This document shows, one piece after another, positions 1 to 8,362 of a DNA stretch of 34,496 bases. Each line of letters opens with the position of its first letter. Within the stretch, counting starts at the first letter, position 1. The position numbers and the translations under genes are program-made. The notes beneath the pieces are model-generated. The model was not told the origin of the DNA. It saw only the letters and a program-made list of their open reading frames with translations, and did not search any database. The stretch is from Candidatus Absconditabacterales bacterium (lineage in GTDB: Bacteria > Patescibacteriota > Gracilibacteria > Absconditabacterales > Absconditicoccaceae), in the NCBI GenBank assembly GCA_937958645.1, contig CALGNI010000082.1, positions 1 to 34,496 of the forward strand. The letters are read 5' to 3'.

Positions 1-147
1 AAAACCCCTAGTCGGTCCGCGTCCCGCTCGGCGGCCGACGACCCTTCGTGGATGTTGCGTGTGGTAGCGGAACGCAACGGAAGCATGCTTCGATATATAC
101 TATATAGCAATTAGTTATACCCTTGTGAGCAGTTACAGAGCTTGAAC
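1..147. other. Intergenic, palindrome-rich, no gene seen
   Basis: The first 80 bases are clearly more GC-rich than the rest of the window. They hold two inverted repeats: GTCGG (11-15) with CCGAC (35-39), and GTTGCGT (54-60) with ACGCAAC (72-78). The style matches the GC-rich intergenic palindromes near 15.4 kb and 34.2 kb. A minus-strand reading frame crosses the region but has no recognisable protein character. I see no gene here. Confidence 0.4.
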
Positions 148-175
148 TTGACATGAATCTAATTTGCTCTATAAA
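148..175 (+). promoter_or_regulatory. Sigma-70-type promoter of orphan gene 1
   Basis: A perfect TTGACA (148-153) is separated by 16 nt from TATAAA (170-175). The ATG of the next gene lies 40 nt downstream. The 16-nt spacing recurs before several other short genes in this window. Confidence 0.75.
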
Positions 176-214
176 AGTAGTCAACAAATTTGTCAAAACA
201 AAAATCATATCCCG

Positions 215-448
215 ATGAAAAAAGTTAAAAAAAAGAAAATCGAACCTTGGGAAATTCAGGGTTCAAGGCCATTCACTTTGAAGAATATTACTCCATTTGG
301 ATGGATTGCTCTTAGCTTCTTGCCAGCAAGTATGCTGTATTGGTCCTTACTAATAATTTTGCTTGGACCTATGCTAGGAGTGTATTGCCTTACAAAAAAA
401 ATTACACGTTATTTTCGTAACACAAAGCCTAAAGAGTTTACTCTTTAG
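215..448 (+). CDS. Small membrane protein, unknown function
   Basis: I do not recognise this 77-residue protein. It starts with a very basic segment (MKKVKKKK). Around residues 26-61 it has hydrophobic stretches able to form one or two membrane helices, and it ends in a basic tail. An in-frame start at 164 is possible but would lie inside the -10 region, so the ATG at 215 is chosen; it is preceded by TCCCG and no Shine-Dalgarno. The gene stands alone, with its own promoter and a terminator that overlaps its stop codon. All four glycines use GGN codons and none uses TGA, unlike the large genes here. The positive-inside pattern suggests a cytoplasmic N-terminus (inference). Confidence 0.6.
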   Translation: MKKVKKKKIEPWEIQGSRPFTLKNITPFGWIALSFLPASMLYWSLLIILLGPMLGVYCLTKKITRYFRNTKPKEFTL

Positions 449-456
449 GCTTTTTA
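424..456 (+). terminator. Rho-independent terminator of orphan gene 1
   Basis: A perfect 13-bp stem (424-436 with 441-453) has a TTTA loop and runs into a T-rich tail. It overlaps the last codons and stop of the upstream gene. Confidence 0.85.
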
Positions 457-495
457 TTAAAAAAAATCCACCGACCCGTATTCAGGCCAGTGGAT
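455..495 (-). terminator. Terminator of the minus-strand coiled-coil gene
   Basis: Read on the minus strand, ATCCAC and GTGGAT (490-495 with 466-471) pair around an inner GGCC/GGTC stem. A run of Ts follows (plus-strand As 459-466). It sits back to back with the plus-strand terminator, so the two genes end convergently. Confidence 0.65.
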
Positions 496-509
496 GTTTA
501 ATTGCTAAA

Positions 510-698
510 TTACTTTTTTTGTGCTTCTTTTAGCATGTCAAGTTCAGCTACTTTTTCAGCTAGCTCATCCTTGATTCTTGCTGCTTCGATATCATCTCTG
601 CTGCTAAAGGCTTCTTTCTTTTTTATCTCTAGATTTTTTATTTTGAATTCTAAAGTTTGAATTTGCTTTCTTTGATCGGAATTACGATGGTTACCCAT
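510..698 (-). CDS. Short coiled-coil protein, unknown function
   Basis: This 62-residue protein is highly charged and almost certainly all helical. From about residue 10 to the end, hydrophobic residues recur at heptad spacing between K, E, D and R, as in a short coiled coil. It has no cysteines, signal peptide or membrane segment, so it is probably cytosolic. The ATG at 698 is the only sensible start and has no Shine-Dalgarno. It has its own promoter and terminator. Its single glycine is GGT. I do not recognise a family; small bacterial coiled-coil proteins of this type are often nucleoid- or ribosome-associated, but nothing here proves that. Confidence 0.55.
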   Translation of the reverse strand: MGNHRNSDQRKQIQTLEFKIKNLEIKKKEAFSSRDDIEAARIKDELAEKVAELDMLKEAQKK

Positions 699-728
699 GG
701 ATTTTTAATTTTTTGTTAAGAAAATATA

Positions 729-756
729 CGTATATTGACTTATGTTAAGAATTCAA
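729..756 (-). promoter_or_regulatory. Probable promoter of the coiled-coil gene
   Basis: Read on the minus strand, TTGAAT (756-751) and TATACG (734-729) are spaced by 16 nt, about 30 nt upstream of the ATG. The -10 match is only moderate. Confidence 0.4.
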
Positions 757-765
757 GTTTTTCTC

Positions 766-794
766 TTGATTCTGTGAGTGCAATACTTTATAAT
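766..794 (+). promoter_or_regulatory. Sigma-70-type promoter of the 860-1354 gene
   Basis: TTGATT (766-771) is followed after 17 nt by a perfect TATAAT (789-794). The leader to the ATG at 860 would be about 60 nt. Confidence 0.7.
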
Positions 795-859
795 TCAAAA
801 AGTATTCTCGACCAGGAGAAATAAAAATATTTCATTAACATCACTAATAAACACAGAGT

Positions 860-1354
860 ATGAAAAACAAAAACTACAAAGCTTGCTTAATTGCAAGCTT
901 AAATAGTCACGGAGAATTTGTTCCCGAGAAAAATAGATTAGAATTGTTGTTGGTAAATGAGCAAATTGAATCGCAGATGTCTGATGAGGAGATAGTGTTG
1001 ATGACCTATGTCTTGGAAGAAGAGGTGTTTGATTTAATTACTCCTTCTGGAGTTGTGTACTTATTAGATACAACATTCTTTGCGCTTGGTAAGGAGCTCA
1101 TTTTGGCGTTTGTGAATTTCACAGCAAATCTTGCTCTCAACATCACAATTTCTGCACAGCAATTGAGAAAACGCTTAGATCAATCAATAGTAAAGTTACT
1201 ATACGTTGAGAATCCAGAGTATCGTATTATAGCTGAGCATCATATATTCCTGAAGGCTGTTTATGGACATGATTCAGTCATTTCATTTTACAAAACGATG
1301 ATCATGCTTTGTTTTGAGAAGGCGAGAAGGGTTTTACAAAGTTCATTAAATTAG
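860..1354 (+). CDS. Hypothetical protein, 164 aa
   Basis: I do not recognise this protein. It begins with a polar segment, has an acidic stretch around residues 38-56 (DEEIVLMTYVLEEEVFDL), and continues with mixed hydrophobic and basic helices. There is no signal peptide and no convincing membrane helix, so it is likely cytosolic. The ATG at 860 lies about 60 nt after a good promoter; no Shine-Dalgarno is present. The stop is TAG. All four glycine codons are GGN. The next orphan gene follows after about 60 bp in the same direction with no terminator between them, so the two may share a transcript. Confidence 0.6.
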   Translation: MKNKNYKACLIASLNSHGEFVPEKNRLELLLVNEQIESQMSDEEIVLMTYVLEEEVFDLITPSGVVYLLDTTFFALGKELILAFVNFTANLALNITISAQQLRKRLDQSIVKLLYVENPEYRIIAEHHIFLKAVYGHDSVISFYKTMIMLCFEKARRVLQSSLN

Positions 1355-1414
1355 GTATCTCTGGAGAAATTTTCCTCGAAGATATGTATTAGTTCAACAA
1401 AAAATAAAAAAGAT

Positions 1415-1777
1415 ATGAAAAAAATCGATTGGAACACCTTAGAAGTAGATGATCTAACAGATGCGAGATTACAAGAATTGTGTCAGTTGAATCAAGATCG
1501 CTACCAGCCTGATGCTATAGTAATGATTATCGGTATCATAAGTTTTTTTGTCGGGATTTCATCAATTCATATTCCTTATACGACAAATCTTGGGATGCCA
1601 GAAAATCTAACACTTCATTACTGTAAAATTATTATTACGATATTATTTGGACTTTTTATGCTATGGAAATTTTATAGCAAATCGCCATTTAACAAAGCGA
1701 AACGTAGATCAAAGAATAACGTCAGAAAAAAAATTGAGGCAGAAATTAAAAACAGAGAGAAGTGGAGGAAGCGCTGA
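1415..1777 (+). CDS. Two-helix membrane protein with an apparent TGA stop
   Basis: This 120-residue unknown protein has a polar N-terminal domain (about 1-32), two membrane helices (about 35-50 and 72-88) and a strongly basic C-terminal tail ending KWRKR. In the standard code it stops at TGA (1775-1777), and a textbook terminator begins 24 nt later. In table 25 that TGA is glycine. The frame would then run about 45 more codons to TAA at 1910-1912, straight through the terminator and into the -35 box of the efflux operon. I therefore give the standard-code end and flag the conflict. All four glycines are GGN. The gene may come from an organism that uses UGA as a stop. Confidence 0.5.
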   Translation: MKKIDWNTLEVDDLTDARLQELCQLNQDRYQPDAIVMIIGIISFFVGISSIHIPYTTNLGMPENLTLHYCKIIITILFGLFMLWKFYSKSPFNKAKRRSKNNVRKKIEAEIKNREKWRKR

Positions 1778-1800
1778 AGATTTCAAATAAACCATTGAAC

Positions 1801-1833
1801 AGTGCAGTCGACTATGTCGATTGCACTTTTTTT
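1801..1833 (+). terminator. Strong terminator after the TGA-ending gene
   Basis: A 12-bp stem (1801-1812 with 1816-1827, one G-T pair) is followed by an unbroken T run. It lies just past the TGA at 1775 and before the efflux promoter. Confidence 0.85.
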
Positions 1834-1904
1834 GTATCACAAAACCCCTACCACACCCCATTTCCCCTATTTCCCAAACACTCTTTCTCGAAAAGGGTGA
1901 TTTT

Positions 1905-1933
1905 TTGCATAAATCTGTTTTGGTAGGTACAAT
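1905..1933 (+). promoter_or_regulatory. Promoter of the MacAB-type efflux operon
   Basis: TTGCAT (1905-1910) and TACAAT (1928-1933) are spaced by 17 nt. Transcription should begin near 1940, which rules out the in-frame ATG at 1932 and leaves a very short leader. Confidence 0.6.
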
Positions 1934-1964
1934 GGAGATACTATTTATCTTTATGATTATCCCC

Positions 1965-4178
1965 ATGTGAATTCGTGATGAAATACAAAACAACACAACT
2001 CAAAAAAAGAAAAGGTCTTGGAAGTTTTGGGTCTTGATGATCTTGTTGTTGGTTCTTATCGTTGCAGCTTTGTATCGATGGAACCAAAGTAAGCAAGATG
2101 ATGAGCATTGAGCGGCTGAAGAAGCTTATTTAGTGGGAATTGATGATGTGGTGAAAACTATTTCTGGAGATGGAAAGATCGTCGGGAATGATTTGGTTGA
2201 TATGAGTTTTGATGCCACAGCTAAGCTGACTGAGGTATTGGTGAAACCTTGAGATATTGTGAATCAGGGAGACTTGTTAGCAAGGATTGATAATTCATCA
2301 TATGTGAACAACCTCTCTAGAGCCCAAAACGCTCTTGCCCAAGCTCAATCAAGACTCGCAGAAGCCCAAAACCCTTTGTCTGGGACAGAACAGAGTCAGT
2401 TGGCAAAGCAAGGGGAGTTGGACTGGATAAATTATCAAGAACAAATTCTCAAGCTAGAAAATGAACTTTCAAAAGCTGAACAAAACCTCAAGACTCTTGA
2501 GATTTCTCAAGAAGAAAAAGAAACCATCTTGCGCAATGCTGTTGTGAGCAATGAGAATGCACTCAAGTCTGCGAGCTTGTGATTTGATGAGCAGGTGAAG
2601 CGTCTGGAGCTAGAACTCTTGCGTTTGGATAATGCAGTTGCGACTTCTGATCGCGCGATGAGACAACTTGATCAAGATATCATCGAAGCAGAAACTACCG
2701 ATGATCTCGAGTTGATCTGAGTGGAAGATGATGCAAGAACTACTCAGATGGAGGCTGATATCGTGAATACAAGCCAAGAGGTTAATCGCATCGTAGTTGA
2801 TCTCATGCAGCAAATGGATCTGATCATGTGAATCACTCCAGCAAATAGATATCTCAATGATAGCTATGAATCAAACATAGGAGCTAAAGATACGAGTCAA
2901 AAACGTTCTGTGGAAGCGAAGCGAAGAGAACTATGAATCGCTAAGAGCGCTGCCTCATTTGGATCAACATTTACTCAAGCACAATCAGATCAATATATCC
3001 AAGTCCTTGATCAGGCACGTGATCTAGCTCAAGAAATGATTCGTGTGATAGAAAATAGTAGTACATGAAATGCTTTGCCAGAAAGCCAACTCTCATCACG
3101 AAGATCGATCTTTACGAACTATCAGTCATCGATCAATCAAATAGAGTCTAGTCTAGAAGCAAAAATTCTCGCATTGGAACTCTCTAAACAGTCGATCAAT
3201 CGCTTGATCGATACTACTGACGACACGATCAATGAACAAGTCCGTGTCCTAAAACAACAAAAACAAGCAAGTGAAGCAGCTCATGAAGAGTTGCTCAAGG
3301 AAAAAGAGCTCAAACAAGAAGAGATCAAATCAACTAAAGATTCATTTGAAAACACCTTAGCCAATACCCAACAAGAAACAGCACTCAAAAAATCTGAACT
3401 CTCAAGTAGCTCGTCTCGTACTGCGATCGAATACGAATCAGCACTCCTAGATATTCAGTTTCTAAAAAATGAACTTATCCAAGCAAGAGAGCGTCATCAA
3501 GCCTCACTAGAATTATCAACGCTAGATCGTCTATCTAGAGCTAGTCCTTTGAGTGCTCAAGAACAACGTAGCCTAGCGCTTCAGATCGAAGACCGCCGTC
3601 TAGCCATCCAAGACGCTCAGATCCAACTCAGCAAAACTGAACTCAGAAGTCCTGTCCAGTGAACGGTGCTTTGAGTTGCTAATCTTGTGGGTGAGTATCC
3701 ACAAGCCAACTTCATGAGTATCGCAACCAAGGGCGCGAGATATATCGAGGTGTATATCGAAGAAGAAGAAGTAGGAAATATCAAAAGCGGGCAGGAGGTA
3801 TTGATCGGCCTAGACGCATTTCCTGATGAGACCTTCTCTGAGAAAGTCTACTATGTATCTTCTGCTGGTGAAAGAGATGCAAATGATATCGTAAAATATC
3901 AGGTACTAATTTCACTAGATACACCAGTAGCTTGAGCAAGATCTGAGATGACCATCAATGCAGAATTTGTAGAAGAAAAATTATCTAATGTGATCGCAAT
4001 CCCCTTGGAGTATGTTACTAAGCTAGATGGAAAAGATGTAGTGTATCTACCGTCTGATGATAACGAAGAAGGAGAAATCCGTGAAGTACAGCTTTGAATC
4101 AAAGATGAACAGAGCGTTCATGTATTGGAAGGACTGAAAGCAGGCCAGGAGATCGTGCTTCCTAAGGAGGAGGAGTAG
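1965..4178 (+). CDS. MacA/HlyD-type periplasmic adaptor with a very long coiled coil
   Basis: This is the membrane-fusion (adaptor) subunit of an ABC efflux system, 737 residues in table 25. A basic N-terminus leads into one membrane helix (about residues 23-38). A lipoyl-like half follows (VKPGDIVNQGDLLARID, about 91-107), then some 450 residues of Gln/Glu/Ala/Leu-rich coiled coil (about 110-560). The second lipoyl half begins at TELRSPVQ and leads into beta-barrel and membrane-proximal domains. E. coli MacA is about 370 residues, so the hairpin is greatly enlarged. ATG at 1953 is a possible alternative start; 1965 is preferred because it follows CCCC, like several other starts here. The ATPase and permeases downstream support an export role. 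Substrate unknown. Confidence 0.8.
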
Positions 4179-4199
4179 AGAAAGAGAGAAAATGATACA

Positions 4200-4458
4200 C
4201 GTCATTCAGAATCGGATGGTGCTCCATGACTGAAAGGAATGGTTAGCAACATGCGATGAAGAATCCAGGGTCTCGAGATAGGTTTGATGAATATTACTTT
4301 CTTCTAATGAAGATAACCTCGAGCAAGTATAGTATTTTACACTAATATTTTACCTGACTGGATTTATTGAAATGTATCCCTTGGGACCACGGCGCAATCG
4401 GTCACTATTACCCTTCGATTCCTCAGGGTCATTGGATCTCATCCACCTCTGAATGACG
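4200..4458. repeat. Intergenic element with 11-bp terminal inverted repeats
   Basis: CGTCATTCAGA at 4200-4210 is mirrored perfectly by TCTGAATGACG at 4448-4458. Inner sequence (GAAGAATCC, GGTCTCGAG) resembles the hairpin element at 24063-24169, whose ends are CGTCATCCTGAA and TTCAGAATGACG. It codes for nothing evident and is MITE-like in form. Confidence 0.55.
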
Positions 4459-4512
4459 ATTATTATTCAACTTGTCTTTGCTTACGATATATTACTTACA
4501 GCTATAGACTCG

Positions 4513-4557
4513 CCTAACTTGCCCAACTTGTCTAATTTATCTAATTTACCTAACTCT
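4513..4557 (+). repeat. Five 9-nt pyrimidine-rich tandem repeats directly before the ATPase start
   Basis: Units are CCTAACTTG, CCCAACTTG, TCTAATTTA, TCTAATTTA and CCTAACTCT, followed by CTC and the ATG at 4561. Near-identical units precede rpoC (30303-30329). The position suggests a 5' leader element. Confidence 0.75.
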
Positions 4558-4560
4558 CTC

Positions 4561-5265
<705 letters not shown>

Positions 5266-5270
5266 AAGTT

Positions 5271-6452
5271 ATGTTTAGCGAAAGATTGACATCAGCCTTT
5301 GAGACCTTGAGAGCCAACAAGCTCAGAACCATTTTGTCGATGCTAGGAATCGTGATAGGGGTATGGACGATAGCGATGGTAACCGCTGTGGGATCTGGAG
5401 TGGAGCAGCAGGTGCAAGACCAGTTTAAGACCTTATCTGTAAACAATCTCTTCGTGGCTCCTGATGGAGAAGATTCCAAACTTACCACTGAAGATGTAGA
5501 AATAATTGAAAAATCACCCTATGTCACGAGTGTCTCAGCCAACATCGATGGATCTTTCTTAGCAAGTAATAGTCTAAACTCAAATACTGAAACCTTCATC
5601 ACCCAGTGAGTGAAAGAAAACTATTTCGAGCAGTTCAATATGGAAATCGATGTAGGAAAGCTCTTTGAAGATGGTGATTCGACAGAAAGAGTAGCGGTGC
5701 TTTGAGTGAATATCGTAGAAGATCTCTTTGAGCTTGATGATCCGAGACAGGTACTGGGAGAAACGATTACCGTAAAGTCTAAAAAATTTCGTGTCATCTG
5801 AGTGCTAGAAGAGATAGGAGTGAGCTTTGGACCCTTTAGTTATGATAATACGATTTATTTGCCGTTATGAGCGACGAAGAGATTTTTGATCAAAGGAGAT
5901 CTGACTTCAGCGCTGAGTATGGTGATAGATGATGTAGAGAATATGGATGCAGCCAAAGATGATATATCAGCTCGTCTTAGGCAGGAGTACAATCTCAAAG
6001 ATGATGATACCGATGGGTTTATCCTTATCGATGCTGGTGCGACCATTGGTATCGCTACTCAGGTAGCTAAGGTACTGAGTTTCCTGTTGGTCGGTATTTC
6101 GATCTTTATCTTGATCGTTTCGGGGATCGGGATCATGAATGTGATGTTCGCAGGGGTAGCAGAAAGAACCAAAGAAATATGAATCTTGAAATCGATCTGA
6201 GCCACCAAAAAAGACATTCAATCGCAATTTTTGATCGAGGCAGTGCTAATTACCTTCTTGTCCTGACTATTGGGAGTGATCCTAGCAGAGTGAGTGATCT
6301 CTCTAGCGATCTACTTCGATGCACCGATCTCTAGGTCATTGTGGTGAGACGCGATGGCATTGCTGTTCGCTTGCCTCACATGAATTCTCTCCGGACGATA
6401 CCCAGCGGTGAGAGCATCAAATTTAGATCCTGTTGATGCATTGAGGACATAG
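5271..6452 (+). CDS. MacB/FtsX-type ABC transporter permease 1
   Basis: This 393-residue permease begins MFSERLTSAFETLRANKLRT, typical of MacB permeases. A first membrane helix (about 22-45) contains GIVIGVW. An extracytoplasmic MacB_PCD domain follows (about 46-260). Three C-terminal helices (about 268-385) include the FtsX motif GIGIMNVMFAGVAERTKEIG. The family C-terminal signature YPAVRASNLDPVDALR is complete. At least eight glycines are TGA. It follows the ATPase by 5 bp. A paralogue of identical length lies at 8363-9544, so the pump could use homo- or heterodimeric permeases. Its last 89 nt recur at 8211-8299 beyond the DKNYY gene. Confidence 0.9.
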
Positions 6453-6454
6453 GG
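6366..6454 (+). repeat. Proximal copy of an 89-bp direct repeat (3' end of permease 1)
   Basis: This stretch encodes the permease C-terminus from FACLTG to the TAG stop and 2 nt beyond. It matches 8211-8299 with 3 mismatches in 89 positions, all in the last 15 or so bases. The pair flanks the DKNYY gene. Confidence 0.9.
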
Positions 6455-6581
6455 TAGGATTAACGATTTTTAAAAGTCCTAATTGAGATCTCTCATAGTT
6501 TTTTCAGCTTCTTTGAATTTGTATAATTTAAAGCAATGTTTATACTTAATAAGTATGGTTTTAGCTTATTAATATAACACT

Positions 6582-8201
6582 ATGAGATCACTATTTTTTT
6601 GAGTAATTGCATTTTTTTATTTTCCTGTTTCTGCTCTTACGCCTGCATTCATGCCCGAAGTAGGCAATTATGCTTTAGATGAAAACTATGCTTGAGAACT
6701 TGAGCTTTCTCATTGATATGAATTTAGGCAGATTGATGAATCAGCGACAGAAATGAATTATAACTGAAATAGTTTATGAGTTTATAGTTGAGGTAATATA
6801 AGCAAGTTTGTGGAGTCTTCATTTACGTTTCCTATTAGAAAATCAAATCTCTTGATAACAAATGATGCTGTTTATATAGATTGAGAGTATCATGCATCGA
6901 TTGATGATACACCGATACTGGATTATAGAGATGGTTATATGGTTACTTCAAAATGAGTATTTAGATTTATTTCTGATTTATCAGGGACCAAGGATTGAGT
7001 GCGAGATAATAAAATTCATATTTTAAGAGTGCCAAATGTAGACCAAAATTCTTTTAAAATTTGGTCAAATGAAATTACATCAGATGTAAACCATGTTTAC
7101 CATAATAACTGAATTGTTGATTGATTAGAGTGATCGACTTTTGAATTACTCGCCTATCCTTATTTCAAAAGCAATTGAGAACTTTATGTTTGAAGACCAA
7201 GAAAGGAAGAATTTCAGATAGTAAGTGATGTTGATACTGAGTCATTTATTGTTTTATGAAACTGATACTCTAAAGATAAGAATCAAGTTTACTATACATA
7301 TGCATATAACTGAGCTGATGTCTGAATAACAATTTCGATAGATGCTGATGCAGATACGTTTGAGTTAACTAAGTCTAATAGTTACTACGCAAAAGATAAT
7401 GTTGCTGTTTATTATAAAGGATCGATTGTGTCAAATGAAGTTGACTCGTTTACGTCTTATGCTTGGCAATATTGAAAAGATTCAGTTAATTTATACTGCT
7501 TTGGAAATGTGGTTTCATGAGTGGATGTTAACACAATACAGTTAGTTCACTCTCCTTACGACAATAAGACTATTAAATATCTTAAAGATAAGAATAACGT
7601 CTATATAAGCACAGGAGAAAGCTGTAGAAAATACCTAGAATTAGATGGAGAAAGTTTCGAGTTGCTTACTTCTGGGTACTTCAAAGATAAGGATGTAGTT
7701 TATTTTGGAGGAGATAAAACTGAAGCAGAGGCGTCTACATTTGAAATTATTCAAGATCCTGAATGATCTGGTAGATTTTCTAAAGACGCATGATCTCTTT
7801 ATTATTTTTGAGAAAAAATCGATCAATTTGATGTAGATAGTTTTATTATTCATTGATACTGATACTTTACAGATGACTTTTGAGTATATTATATGAATAA
7901 TTCTTGAGGTATTGATAGCATTAAGTGAATAGATCAAGGTACTTTTGAAGTTATATGAGTCTGATACTTTAAAGATAAAAATCATGTGTATTTTCAAGAT
8001 GTTTACGGTGATGTTTTTGAAGTTGAATGAGCCGATTTGAATTCATTTAAAATCTTGATTGAATCACGTTTGTCTTTTGCTAACTACGATATGACTATGA
8101 CACCTACATATGCAAGTGATATAAATTCTGTTTATAAAGATTGAAAGATAATTGAATGAGCTGATCCGCTGTTGTTTGATGGAAATATTGACGATATTTA
8201 A
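6582..8201 (+). CDS. Secreted DKNYY-repeat protein
   Basis: This 539-residue protein has an N-terminal signal peptide (MRSLFFGVIAFFYFPVSA, cleavage likely near residue 18) and at least five copies of a repeat whose core is KDKNxVYY. Visible cores are KDKNQVYY, KDKNNVYI, KDKDVVYF, TDDFGVYY and KDKNHVYF, most preceded by an acidic D-x-x-T/S-F stretch. This fits the DKNYY family (Pfam DKNYY), which is extracytoplasmic and of unknown function. More than twenty glycines are TGA, among the heaviest use in the window, so the gene has long resided in a recoded genome. It is flanked by direct repeats of the permease 3' end and separates two permease paralogues, which looks like a later insertion into the efflux operon. 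Confidence 0.8.
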
Positions 8202-8210
8202 ATATAGATT

Positions 8211-8299
8211 TTCGCTTGCCTCACATGAATTCTCTCCGGACGATACCCAGCGGTGAGAGCATCAAATTTAGATCCTGTTGATGCGCTGAGGACTTAGGG
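8211..8299 (+). pseudogene. Detached second copy of the permease 1 3' end
   Basis: This is an 89-bp fragment of the permease C-terminal coding region plus stop codon, with no gene body in front of it. It begins 9 nt after the DKNYY stop. It corresponds to permease 1 and not to the downstream paralogue, whose own tail (about 9460-9544) is clearly different. It most likely marks the original junction between permease 1 and permease 2 before the DKNYY gene arrived. Confidence 0.85.
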
Positions 8300-8343
8300 G
8301 GAAAGGGAAAAAGAGAAAAAGAGAGAAAAAGAGAGAAAGAGAA
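8296..8343 (+). repeat. Polypurine tract (GAGAAA-type) before permease 2
   Basis: About 48 nt of uninterrupted G and A, built from GAGAAA and GAAAAA units, lie between the detached tail and permease 2. Shorter tracts of the same kind follow the stops at 4178, 18329 and 29005. Such tracts can slip during replication. Confidence 0.8.
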
Positions 8344-8362
8344 CCTTTAATCTTAAGAATAT

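Larger units (their letters stand above)
4179..4560. other. 382-bp gap between adaptor and ATPase genes
   Basis: No gene is supported. The gap starts with a short purine-rich stretch after the stop codon, contains a 259-bp element with 11-bp terminal inverted repeats, and ends in a 9-nt tandem repeat that abuts the ATPase start. A short open frame from 4453 reads into the ATPase, but its first part translates the 9-nt repeat (Pro/Leu-Asn-Leu units) and is probably untranslated. Confidence 0.6.

Noticed and set aside
1965-4178. Apparent chain of broken ORFs (many stops) suggesting a pseudogene
   Set aside because: All interruptions are TGA in one continuous frame, and they sit at glycine positions. 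With table 25 the gene is intact. The same holds for most large genes here.
4453-4560. Longer ATPase start at 4453
   Set aside because: The added residues are hydrophobic and then the translated 9-nt repeat, with no match to ABC ATPases; ATG 4561 fits the family.
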